DNA of 64,000 bases, from NCBI GenBank assembly GCA_964057225.1, contig OZ059898.1, positions 18,825,267 through 18,889,266 on the forward strand, written 5' to 3'. Positions 12,145 to 24,286 of the stretch are shown here, piece by piece; position 1 is the stretch's first letter; each line of letters begins with the position of its first letter. A model generated the notes under the pieces. That model saw only the letters and a program-made list of their open reading frames with translations. It did no database searches and had not been told where the DNA came from. The translations under genes were made by a program, and so were the position numbers. This stretch comes from Auanema rhodensis. Its lineage: Eukaryota; Nematoda; Chromadorea; Rhabditida; Rhabditidae.

Positions 12145-12848
12145 CCATGACTTTGAAATTTACGTGAACTTTAATTTATGCTAATTAAGTGTACACGTGA
12201 TGTGCACTTGGTATGTAAGTCGCTTCACGTGAAAGATAAAGAGATGCGGTTTTCAAAATTAGATTTCGCGTGTCCATATTAGTCTAAAAACAAATTTTTA
12301 TTGATATTGGTGCATGGTAACCATGACTTTGAAATTTACGTGAACTTTAATTTATGCTAATTAAGTGTACACGTGATGTGCACTTGGAATGTAACTCGCT
12401 TCACGTGAAAGATAAAGAGATGCGGTTTTCAAAATTAGATTCCCCATGTCCATATTAGTCTAAAATCAAATTTTTATTGATATTGGTGCATGGTAACCAT
12501 GACTTTGAAATTTACGTGAACTTTAATTTATGCTAATTAAGTGTACACGTGATGTGCACTTGGAATGTAACTCGTTTCACGTGAAAGATAAAGAGATGCG
12601 GTTTTCAAAATTAGATTCCCCATGTCCATAGTAGTCTAAAAACAAATTTTTATTGATATTGGTGCATGGTAACCATGACTTTGAAATTTACGTGAACTTT
12701 AATTTATGCTAATTAAGTGTACACATGATGTGCACTTGGTATGTAACTCGCTTCACGAGAAAGATAAAAAGATGCGGTTTTCAAATTTAGATTTCGCGTG
12801 TCCATATTAGTCTAAAAACAAATTTTTATTGATATTGGTGCATGGTAA

Positions 12849-14608
12849 CCATGACTTTGAAATTTACGTGAACTTTAATTTATGCTAATTAAGTGTACAC
12901 GTGATGTGCACTTGGTATGTAACTCGCTTCACGTGAAAGATAAAGTGATGCGGTTTTCAAAATTAGATTCCGCATGTCCATATTAGTCTAAAAACAAATT
13001 TTTATTGATATTGGTGCATGGTAACCATGACTTTGAAATTTACGTGAACTTTAATTTATGCTAATTAAGTGTACACGTGATGTGCACTTGGTATGTAACT
13101 CGCTTCACGTGAAAGATAAAGAGATGCGGTTATCAAAATTAGATTCCCCATGTCCATATTAGTCTAAAAACAAATTCTTATTGATATTGGTGCATGGTAA
13201 CCATGACTTTGAAATTTACGTGAACTTTAATTTATGCTAATTAAGTGTACACGTGATGTGCACTTGGTATGTAAGTCGCTTCACGTGAAAGATAAAGAGA
13301 TGCGGTTTTCAAAATTAGATTCCCCATGTCCATATTAGTCTAAAAACAAATTTTTATTGATATTGGTGCATGGCAACCATGACTTTAAAATTTACGTGTA
13401 CTTTAATTTATGCTAATTAAGTGTACACGTGATGTGCACTTGGAATGTAACTCGCTTCACGTGAAAGATAAATGGATGCGGTTTTCAAAATTAGATTCCT
13501 CATGTTCATATTAGTCTAAAAACGAATTTTTATTGATATTGATGCATGGTAACCATGACTTTAAAATTTACGTGAACTTTAATTTATGCTAATTAAGTGT
13601 ACACATGATGTGCACTTGGTATGTAACTCGCTTCACGAGAAAGATAAAAAGATGCGGTTTTCAAATTTAGATTTCGCGTGTCCATATTAGTCTAAAAACA
13701 AATTCTTATTGATATTGGTGCATGGTAACCATGACTTTAAAATTTACGTGAACTTTAATTTATGCTAATTAAGTGTACACATGATGTGCACTTGGTATGT
13801 AACTCGCTTCACGTGAAAGATAAAGTGATGCGGTTTTCAAAATTAGATTCCGCATGTCCATATTAGTCTAAAAACAAATTTTTATTGATATTGGTGCATG
13901 GTAACCATGACTTTGAAATTTACGTGAACTTTAATTTATGCTAATTAAGTGTACACGTGATGTGCACTTGGTATGTAACTCGCTTCACGTGAAAGATAAA
14001 GAGATGCGGTTTTCAAAATTAGATTCCCCATGTCCATATTAGTCTAAAAACAAATTCTTATTGATATTGGTGCATGGTAACCATGACTTTGAAATTTACG
14101 TGAACTTTAATTTATGCTAATTAAGTGTACACGTGATGTGCACTTGGTATGTAAGTCGCTTCACGTGAAAGATAAAGAGATGCGGTTTTCAAAATTAGAT
14201 TCCCCATGTCCATATTAGTCTAAAAACAAATTTTTATTGATATTGGTGCATGGCAACCATGACTTTAAAATTTACGTGTACTTTAATTCATGCTAATTAA
14301 GTGTACACGTGATGTGCACTTGGAATGTAACTCGCTTCACGTGAAAGATAAATGGATGCGGTTTTCAAAATTAGATTCCTCATGTTCATATTAGTCTAAA
14401 AACAAATTTTTATTGATATTGATGCATGGTAACCATGACTTTAAAATTTACGTGAACTTTAATTTATGCTAATTAAGTGTACACATGATGTGCACTTGGT
14501 ATGTAACTCGCTTCACGAGAAAGATAAAAAGATGCGGTTTTCAAATTTAGATTTCGCGTGTCCATATTAGTCTAAAAACAAATTTTTATTGATATTGGTG
14601 CATGGTAA
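12849..14608 (+). repeat. 5-monomer higher-order repeat, two tandem copies
   Basis: Unit 1 (12,849-13,728) and unit 2 (13,729-14,608) are spaced by 880 bp. The order is AAGTGATG/CCGCATG; class B with CAAATTCTT; GTAAGTCG; GGCAACC with GGAATG, AAATGGATG and TTCCTCATGTTCAT; and class A with AAATTTAGATTTCGCG. Differences include GGTTATC (13,13x) only in unit 1, and TTCATGCTAA and CAAATTTTTATTGATATTGATG only in the fourth monomer of unit 2. Confidence 0.85.
13377..13552 (+). repeat. Representative AAATGGATG / TTCCTCATG subtype monomer
   Basis: This strongly marked class B derivative has GGCAACC at its left junction, TTAAAATTTACGTGTAC, CTTGGAATG, GATAAATGGATGCGG, TTCCTCATGTTCATATTAG, CGAATTTTT and GATATTGATGCATGG. 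It is rare before 13 kb and then recurs throughout 13-31 kb and 47-64 kb, usually between a GTAAGTCG monomer and a TTAAAA/GAAC monomer. Some copies have ATTAATCT or TTCATGCTAA as added marks. Confidence 0.8.
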
Positions 14609-15664
14609 CCATGACTTTGAAATTTACGTGAACTTTAATTTATGCTAATTAAGTGTACACGTGATGTGCACTTGGTATGTAAGTCGCTTCACGTGAAAGA
14701 TAAAGAGATGCGGTTTTCAAAATTAGATTCCCCATGTCCATATTAGTCTAAAAACAAATTTTTATTGATATTGGTGCATGGCAACCATGACTTTAAAATT
14801 TACGTGTACTTTAATTTATGCTAATTAAGTGTACACGTGATGTGCACTTGGTATGTAACTCGCTTCACGTGAAAGATAAAGAGATGCGGTTTTCAAAATT
14901 AGATTCCCCATGTCCATATTAGTCTAAAAACAAATTTTTATTGATATTGGTGCATGGTAACCATGACTTTGAAATTTACGTGAACTTTAATTTATGCTAA
15001 TTAAGTGTACACATGATGTGCACTTGGTATGTAACTCGCTTCACGAGAAAGATAAAAAGATGCGGTTTTCAAATTTAGATTTCGCGTGTCCATATTAGTC
15101 TAAAAACAAATTTTTATTGATATTGGTGCATGGTAACCATGACTTTGAAATTTACGTGAACTTTAATTTATGCTAATTAAGTGTACACGTGATGTGCACT
15201 TGGTATGTAACTCGCTTCACGTGAAAGATAAAGAGATGCGGTTTTCAAAATTAGATTCCTCATGTTCATATTAGTCTAAAAACGAATTTTTATTGATATT
15301 GATGCATGGTAACCATGACTTTAAAATTTACGTGAACTTTAATTTATGCTAATTAAGTGTACACATGATGTGCACTTGGTATGTAACTCGCTTCACGTCA
15401 AAGATAAAGAGATGCGGTTTTCAAAATTAGATTCCCCATGTCCATATTAGTCTAAAAACAAATTTTTATTGATATTGGTGCATGGTAACCATGACTTTGA
15501 AATTTACGTGAACTTTAATTTATGCTAATTAAGTGTACACATGATGTGCACTTGGTATGTAACTCGCTTCACGTGAAAGATAAAGAGATGTGGTTTTCAA
15601 AATTAGATTCCGCATGTCCATATTAGTCTAAAAACAAATTTTTATTGATATTGGTGCATGGTAA
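14081..15664 (+). repeat. 9-monomer block present three times in the window
   Basis: These nine monomers recur at 30,622-32,205 (offset +16,541, which is 94 monomers minus three single-base deletions) and again at 48,398-49,981 as part of copy 2. Diagnostic marks are TTCATGCTAA in the second monomer and TTCACGTCAA near 15,398/31,939/49.7 kb. The 30.6-kb copy uniquely has CTTAGTATG (31,213, also at its copy-2 relative 63,770). The 15.5- and 49.8-kb copies share GATGTGG/CCGCATG in the last monomer, which the 32-kb copy lacks. Confidence 0.82.
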
Positions 15665-16016
15665 CCATGACTTTGAAATTTACGTGAACTTTAATTTATG
15701 CTAATTAAGTGTACACGTGATGTGCACTTGGTATGTAACTCGCTTCACGTGAAAGATAAAGAGATGCGGTTTTCAAAATTAGATTCCCCATGTCCATATT
15801 AGTCTAAAAACAAATTTTTATTGATATTGGTGCATGGTAACCATGACTTTGAAATTTACGTGAACTTTAATTTATGCTAATTAAGTGTACACATGATGTG
15901 CACTTGGTATGTAACTCGCTTCACGAGAAAGATAAAAAGATGCGGTTTTCAAATTTCGATTTCGCGTGTCCATATTAGTCTAAAAACAAATTTTTATTGA
16001 TATTGGTGCATGGTAA

Positions 16017-19000
16017 CCATGACTTTGAAATTTACGTGAACTTTAATTTATGCTAATTAAGTGTACACGTGATGTGCACTTGGTATGTAACTCGCTTCAC
16101 GTGAAAGATAAAGAGATGCGGTTTTCAAAATTAGATTCCGCATGTCCATATTAGTCTAAAAACAAATTTTTATTGATATTGGTGCATGGTAACCATGACT
16201 TTGAAATTTACGTGAACTTTAATTTATGCTAATTAAGTGTACACGTGATGTGCACTTGGTATGTAACTCGCTTCACGTGAGAGATAAAGAGATGCGGTTT
16301 TCAAAATTAGATTCCCCATGTCCATATTAGTCTAAAAACATATTTTTATTGATATTGGTGCATGGTAACCATGACTTTGAAATTTACGTGAATTTTAATT
16401 TATGCTAATTAAGTGTACACATGATGTGCACTTGGTATGTAACTCGCTTCACGTGAAAGATAAAGTGATGCGGTTTTCAAAATTAGATTCCGCATGTCCA
16501 TATTAGTCTAAAAACAAATTTTTATTGATATTGGTGCATGGTAACCATGACTTTGAAATTTACGTGAACTTTAATTTATGCTAATTAAGTGTACACGTGA
16601 TGTGCACTTGGTATGTAACTCGCTTCACGTGAAAGATAAAGAGATGCGGTTTTCAAAATTAGATTCCCCATGTCCATATTAATCTAAAAACAAATTTTTA
16701 TTGATATTGGTGCATGGTAACCATGACTTTGAAATTTACGTGAACTTTAATTTATGCTAATTAAGTGTACACATGATGTGCACTTGGTATGTAACTCGCT
16801 TCACGAGAAAGATAAAAAGATGCGGTTTTCAAATTTCGATTTCGCGTGTCCATATTAGTCTAAAAACAAATTTTTATTGATATTGGTGCATGGTAACCAT
16901 GACTTTGAAATTTACGTGAACTTTAATTTATGCTAATTAAGTGTACACGTGATGTGCACTTGGTATGTAACTCGCTTCACGTGAAAGATAAAGAGATGCG
17001 GTTTTCAAAATTAGATTCCCCATGTCCATATTAGTCTAAAAACAAATTTTTATTGATATTGGTGCATGGTAACCATGACTTTGAAATTTACGTGAACTTT
17101 AATTTATGCTAATTAAGTGTACACGTGATGTGCACTTGGTATGTAACTCGCTTCACGTGAAAGATAAATGGATGCGGTTTTCAAAATTAGATTCCTCATG
17201 TTCATATTAGTCTAAAAACGAATTTTTATTGATATTGATGCATGGTAACCATGACTTTGAAATTTACGTGAACTTTAATTTATGCTAATTAAGTGTACAC
17301 ATGATGTGCACTTGGTATGTAACTCGCTTCACGAGAAAGATAAAAAGATGCGGTTTTCAAATTTCGATTTCGCGTGTCCATATTAGTCTAAAAACAAATT
17401 TTTATTGATATTGGTGCATGGTAACCATGACTTTGAAATTTACGTGAACTTTAATTTATGCTAATTAAGTGTACACGTGATGTGCACTTGGTATGTAACT
17501 CGCTTCACGTGAAAGATAAAGAGATGCGGTTTTCAAAATTAGATTCCCCATGTCCATATTAGTCTAAAAACAAATTTTTATTGATATTGGTGCATGGTAA
17601 CCATGACTTTGAAATTTACGTGAACTTTAATTTATGCTAATTAAGTGTACACGTGATGTGCACTTGGTATGTAACTCGCTTCACGTGAAAGATAAAGAGA
17701 TGCGGTTTTCAAAATTAGATTCCGCATGTCCATATTAGTCTAAAAACAAATTTTTATTGATATTGGTGCATGGTAACCATGACTTTGAAATTTACGTGAA
17801 CTTTAATTTATGCTAATTAAGTGTACACGTGATGTGCACTTGGTATGTAACTCGCTTCACGTGAAAGATAAAGAGATGCGGTTTTCAAAATTAGATTCCC
17901 CATGTCCATATTAGTCTAAAAACATATTTTTATTGATATTGGTGCATGGTAACCATGACTTTGAAATTTACGTGAATTTTAATTTATGCTAATTAAGTGT
18001 ACACATGATGTGCACTTGGTATGTAACTCGCTTCACGTGAAAGATAAAGTGATGCGGTTTTCAAAATTAGATTCCGCATGTCCATATTAGTCTAAAAACA
18101 AATTTTTATTGATATTGGTGCATGGTAACCATGACTTTGAAATTTACGTGAACTTTAATTTATGCTAATTAAGTGTACACGTGATGTGCACTTGGTATGT
18201 AACTCGCTTCACGTGAAAGATAAAGAGATGCGGTTTTCAAAATTAGATTCCCCATGTCCATATTAGTCTAAAAACAAATTTTTATTGATATTGGTGCATG
18301 GTAACCATGACTTTGAAATTTACGTGAACTTTAATTTATGCTAATTAAGTGTACACATGATGTGCACTTGGTATGTAACTCGCTTCACGAGAAAGATAAA
18401 AAGATGCGGTTTTCAAATTTCGATTTCGCGTGTCCATAGTAGTCTAAAAACAAATTTTTATTGATATTGGTGCATGGTAACCATGACTTTGAAATTTACG
18501 TGAACTTTAATTTATGCTAATTAAGTGTACACGTGATGTGCACTTGGTATGTAACTCGCTTCACGTGAAAGATAAAGAGATGCGGTTTTCAAAATTAGAT
18601 TCCGCATGTCCATAGTAGTCTAAAAACAAATTTTTATTGATATTGGTGCATGGTAACCATGACTTTGAAATTTACGTGAACTTTAATTTATGCTAATTAA
18701 GTGTACACGTGATGTGCACTTGGTATGTAACTCGCTTCACGTGAAAGATAAAGAGATGCGGTTTTCAAAATTAGATTCCCCATGTCCATATTAGTCTAAA
18801 AACATATTTTTATTGATATTGGTGCATGGTAACCATGACTTTGAAATTTACGTGAATTTTAATTTATGCTAATTAAGTGTACACATGATGTGCACTTGGT
18901 ATGTAACTCGCTTCACGTGAAAGATAAAGTGATGCGGTTTTCAAAATTAGATTCCGCATGTCCATATTAGTCTAAAAACAAATTTTTATTGATATTGGTG

Positions 19001-19183
19001 CATGGTAACCATGACTTTGAAATTTACGTGAACTTTAATTTATGCTAATTAAGTGTACACGTGATGTGCACTTGGTATGTAACTCGCTTCACGTGAAAGA
19101 TAAAGAGATGCGGTTTCCAAATTAGATTCCCCATGTCCATATTAGTCTAAAAACAAATTCTTATTGATATTGGTGCATGGTAA
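16017..19183 (+). repeat. 5-monomer GAATTTT-type higher-order repeat, three copies
   Basis: Units start at 16,017, 17,601 and 18,481. The last two are tandem (880 bp apart) and the first is 1,584 bp upstream. The order is class B CCGCATG; class B CATATTTTT; GTGAATTTTAATTT with AAGTGATG/CCGCATG; class B CCCCATG; class A AAATTTCG (replaced in the third unit by the 175-bp lineage). GTCCATAGTAG marks the junction of the second and third units. GTGAGAG (16,281) and AATCT (16,681) are private to the first unit. Confidence 0.83.
16369..16544 (+). repeat. Representative GTGAATTTTAATTT subtype monomer
   Basis: The change of GAACTTTAATTT to GAATTTTAATTT (at 16,390) is linked to a preceding CATATTTTT and to AAGTGATGCGG and CCGCATG downstream. 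The same mark recurs at 17,974, 18,854, 21,845, 27,300, 32,403, 32,755, 33,635, near 35,395 and 35,748, and in copy 2 at 50.7, 52.3, 53.2, 56.2 and 60.0 kb. It is absent from 1-16 kb. Confidence 0.8.
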
Positions 19184-19535
19184 CCATGACTTTAAAATTT
19201 ACGTGTACTTTAATTTATGCTAATTAAGTGAACACATGATGTGCACTTGGTATGTAAGTCGCTTCACGTGAAAGATAAAGAGATGCGGTTTTCAAAATTA
19301 GATTCCGCATGTCCATATTAGTCTAAAAACAAATTTTTATTGATATATGTGCATGGTAAACATGACTTTGAAGTTTACGTGAACTTTAATTTATGCTAAT
19401 TAAGTGTACACGTGATGTGCACTTGGTATGTAACTCGCTTCACGTGAAAGATAAAGAGATGCGGTTTTCAAAATTAGATTCCCCATGTCCATATTAGTCT
19501 AAAATCAAATTTTTATTGATATTGGTGCATGGTAA
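19009..19535 (+). repeat. Signature trimer with a 175-bp monomer
   Basis: The first monomer is 175 bp because GGTTTTCAAAATTAG is shortened to GGTTTCCAAATTAG. The second (19,184) carries TGAACACATG, GTAAGTCG, CCGCATG and TGATATATGTGCATGG. The third (19,360) starts AACATG rather than CCATG and has GAAGTTTACG and AAATCAAA. The three always occur in this order, so the trimer is a useful tracer of array history. Confidence 0.85.
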
Positions 19536-21999
19536 CCATGACTTTGAAATTTACGTGAACTTTAATTTATGCTAATTAAGTGTACACGTGATGTGCACTT
19601 GGAATGTAACTCGCTTCACGTGAAAGATAAAGAGATGCGGTTTTCAAAATTAGATTCCCCATGTCCATATTAGTCTAAAAACAAATTTTTATTGATATTG
19701 GTGCATGGTAACCATGACTTTGAAATTTACGTGAACTTTAATTTATGCTAATTAAGTGTACACGTGATGTGCACTTGGTATGTAACTCGCTTCACGTGAA
19801 AGATAAAGAGATGCGGTTTTCAAAATTAGATTCCTCATGTTCATATTAGTCTAAAAACGAATTTTTATTGATATTGATGCATGGTAACCATGACTTTAAA
19901 ATTTACGTGAACTTTAATTTATGCTAATTAAGTGTACACATGATGTGCACTTGGTATGTAACTCGCTTCACGTGAAAGATAAAGTGATGCGGTTTTCAAA
20001 ATTAGATTCCGCATGTCCATATTAGTCTAAAAACAAATTTTTATTGATATTGGTGCATGGTAACCATGACTTTGAAATTTACGTGAACTTTAATTTATGC
20101 TAATTAAGTGTACACGTGATGTGCACTTGGTATGTAAGTCGCTTCACGTGAAAGATAAAGAGATGCGGTTTTCAAAATTAGATTCCCCATGTCCATATTA
20201 GTCTAAAAACAAATTTTTATTGATATTGGTGCATGGCAACCATGACTTTAAAATTTACGTGTACTTTAATTTATGCTAATTAAGTGTACACGTGATGTGC
20301 ACTTGGAATGTAACTCGCTTCACGTGAAAGATAAATGGATGCGGTTTTCAAAATTAGATTCCTCATGTTCATATTAGTCTAAAAACGAATTTTTATTGAT
20401 ATTGATGCATGGTAACCATGACTTTAAAATTTACGTGAACTTTAATTTATGCTAATTAAGTGTACACATGATGTGCACTTTGTATGTAACTCGCTTCACG
20501 AGAAAGATAAAAAGATGCGGTTTTCAAAATTAGATTCCCCATGTCCATATTAGTCTAAAAACAAATTTTTATTGATATTGGTGCATGGTAACCATGACTT
20601 TGAAATTAACGTGAACTTTAATTTATGCTAATTAAGTGTACACATGATGTGCACTTGGTATGTAACTCGCTTCACGAGAAAGATAAAAAGATGCGGTTTT
20701 CAAATTTAGATTTCGCGTGTCCATATTAGTCTAAAAACAAATTTTAATTGATATTGGTGCATGGTAACCATGACTTTGAAATTTACGTGAACTTTAATTT
20801 ATGCTAATTAAGTGTACACGTGATGTGCACTTGGTATGTAACTCGCTTCACGTGAAAGATAAAGAGATGCGGTTTTCAAAATTAGATTCCTCATGTTCAT
20901 ATTAGTCTAAAAACGAATTTTTATTGATATTGATGCATGGTAACCATGACTTTAAAATTTACGTGAACTTTAATTTATGCTAATTAAGTGTACACATGAT
21001 GTGCACTTGGTATGTAACTCGCTTCACGTGAAAGATAAAGAGATGCGGTTTTCAAAATTAGATTCCCCATGTCCATATTAGTCTAAAAACAAATTCTTAT
21101 TGATATTGGTGCATGGTAACCATGACTTTGAAATTTACGTGAACTTTAATTTATGCTAATTAAGTGTACATGTGATGTGCACTTGGTATGTAAGTCGCTT
21201 CACGTGAAAGATAAAGAGATGCGGTTTTCAAAATTAGATTCCCCATGTCCATATTAGTCTAAAAACAAATTTTTATTGATATTGGTGCATGGTAACCATG
21301 ACTTTGAAATTTACGTGAACTTTAATTTATGCTAATTAAATGTACACGTGATGTGCACTTGGTATGTAACTCGCTTCACGTGAAAGATAAAGAGATGCGG
21401 TTTTCAAAATTAGATTCCCCATGTCCATAGTAGTCTAAAAACAAATTTTTATTGATATTGGTGCATGGTAACCATGACTTTGAAATTTACGTGAACTTTA
21501 ATTTATGCTAATTAAGTGTACACGTGATGTGCACTTGGTATGTAACTCGCTTCACGTGAAAGATAAAGAGATGCGGTTTTCAAAATTAGATTCCGCATGT
21601 CCATAGTAGTCTAAAAACAAATTTTTATTGATATTGGTGCATGGTAACCATGACTTTGAAATTTACGTGAACTTTAATTTATGCTAATTAAGTGTACACG
21701 TGATGTGCACTTGGTATGTAACTCGCTTCACGTGAAAGATAAAGAGATGCGGTTTTCAAAATTAGATTCCCCATGTCCATATTAGTCTAAAAACATATTT
21801 TTATTGATATTGGTGCATGGTAACCATGACTTTGAAATTTACGTGAATTTTAATTTATGCTAATTAAGTGTACACATGATGTGCACTTGGTATGTAACTC
21901 GCTTCACGTGAAAGATAAAGTGATGCGGTTTTCAAAATTAGATTCCGCATGTCCATATTAGTCTAAAAACAAATTTTTATTGATATTGGTGCATGGTAA

Positions 22000-22175
22000 C
22001 CATGACTTTGAAATTTACGTGAACTTTAATTTATGCTAATTAAGTGTACACGTGATGTGCACTTGGTATGTAACTCGCTTCACGTGAAAGATAAAGAGAT
22101 GCGGTTTTCAAAATTAGATTCCCCATGTCCATATTAGTCTAAAAACAAATTTTTATTGATATTGGTGCATGGTAA
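22000..22175 (+). repeat. Extra monomer in copy 1
   Basis: This ordinary class B monomer (CACGTG, AAAGAG, CCCCATG, CAAATTTTT) sits between the GAATTTT monomer and the 175-bp monomer. Copy 2 has no monomer here: at 56,317 the 175-bp monomer directly follows the GAATTTT monomer. Unit 1 of the local HOR also lacks it, so a gain in copy 1 is likelier than a loss in copy 2. Confidence 0.75.
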
Positions 22176-22702
22176 CCATGACTTTGAAATTTACGTGAAC
22201 TTTAATTTATGCTAATTAAGTGTACACGTGATGTGCACTTGGTATGTAACTCGCTTCACGTGAAAGATAAAGAGATGCGGTTTCCAAATTAGATTCCCCA
22301 TGTCCATATTAGTCTAAAAACAAATTCTTATTGATATTGGTGCATGGTAACCATGACTTTAAAATTTACGTGTACTTTAATTTATGCTAATTAAGTGAAC
22401 ACATGATGTGCACTTGGTATGTAAGTCGCTTCACGTGAAAGATAAAGAGATACGGTTTTCAAAATTAGATTCCGCATGTCCATATTAGTCTAAAAACAAA
22501 TTTTTATTGATATATGTGCATGGTAAACATGACTTTGAAGTTTACGTGAACTTTAATTTATGCTAATTAAGTGTACACGTGATGTGCACTTGGTATGTAA
22601 CTCGCTTCACGTGAAAGATAAAGAGATGCGGTTTTCAAAATTAGATTCCCCATGTCCATATTAGTCTAAAATCAAATTTTTATTGATATTGGTGCATGGT
22701 AA
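22176..22702 (+). repeat. Signature trimer with a 175-bp monomer
   Basis: Second occurrence of the trimer, 3,167 bp from the first. The middle monomer has GATACGG near 22,451, a mark also present in its copy-2 partner near 56,592. Confidence 0.83.
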
Positions 22703-24286
22703 CCATGACTTTGAAATTTACGTGAACTTTAATTTATGCTAATTAAGTGTACACGTGATGTGCACTTGGAATGTAACTCGCTTCACGTGAAAGATAAAGA
22801 GATGCGGTTTTCAAAATTAGATTCCCCATGTCCATATTAGTCTAAAAACAAATTTTTATTGATATTGGTGCATGGTAACCATGACTTTGAAATTTACGTG
22901 AACTTTAATTTATGCTAATTAAGTGTACACGTGATGTGCACTTGGTATGTAACTCGCTTCACGTGAAAGATAAAGAGATGCGGTTTTCAAAATTAGATTC
23001 CTCATGTTCATATTAGTCTAAAAACGAATTTTTATTGATATTGATGCATGGTAACCATGACTTTAAAATTTACGTGAACTTTAATTTATGCTAATTAAGT
23101 GTACACATGATGTGCACTTGGTATGTAACTCGCTTCACGTGAAAGATAAAGTGATGCGGTTTTCAAAATTAGATTCCGCATGTCCATATTAGTCTAAAAA
23201 CAAATTTTTATTGATATTGGTGCATGGTAACCATGACTTTGAAATTTACGTGAACTTTAATTTATGCTAATTAAGTGTACACGTGATGTGCACTTGGTAT
23301 GTAAGTCGCTTCACGTGAAAGATAAAGAGATGCGGTTTTCAAAATTAGATTCCCCATGTCCATATTAGTCTAAAAACAAATTTTTATTGATATTGGTGCA
23401 TGGCAACCATGACTTTAAAATTTACGTGTACTTTAATTTATGCTAATTAAGTGTACACGTGATGTGCACTTGGAATGTAACTCGCTTCACGTGAAAGATA
23501 AATGGATGCGGTTTTCAAAATTAGATTCCTCATGTTCATATTAGTCTAAAAACGAATTTTTATTGATATTGATGCATGGTAACCATGACTTTAAAATTTA
23601 CGTGAACTTTAATTTATGCTAATTAAGTGTACACATGATGTGCACTTTGTATGTAACTCGCTTCACGAGAAAGATAAAAAGATGCGGTTTTCAAAATTAG
23701 ATTCCCCATGTCCATATTAGTCTAAAAACAAATTTTTATTGATATTGGTGCATGGTAACCATGACTTTGAAATTTACGTGAACTTTAATTTATGCTAATT
23801 AAGTGTACACATGATGTGCACTTGGTATGTAACTCGCTTCACGAGAAAGATAAAAAGATGCGGTTTTCAAATTTAGATTTCGCGTGTCCATATTAGTCTA
23901 AAAACAAATTTTAATTGATATTGGTGCATGGTAACCATGACTTTGAAATTTACGTGAACTTTAATTTATGCTAATTAAGTGTACACGTGATGTGCACTTG
24001 GTATGTAACTCGCTTCACGTGAAAGATAAAGAGATGCGGTTTTCAAAATTAGATTCCTCATGTTCATATTAGTCTAAAAACGAATTTTTATTGATATTGA
24101 TGCATGGTAACCATGACTTTAAAATTTACGTGAACTTTAATTTATGCTAATTAAGTGTACACATGATGTGCACTTGGTATGTAACTCGCTTCACGTGAAA
24201 GATAAAGAGATGCGGTTTTCAAAATTAGATTCCCCATGTCCATATTAGTCTAAAAACAAATTCTTATTGATATTGGTGCATGGTAA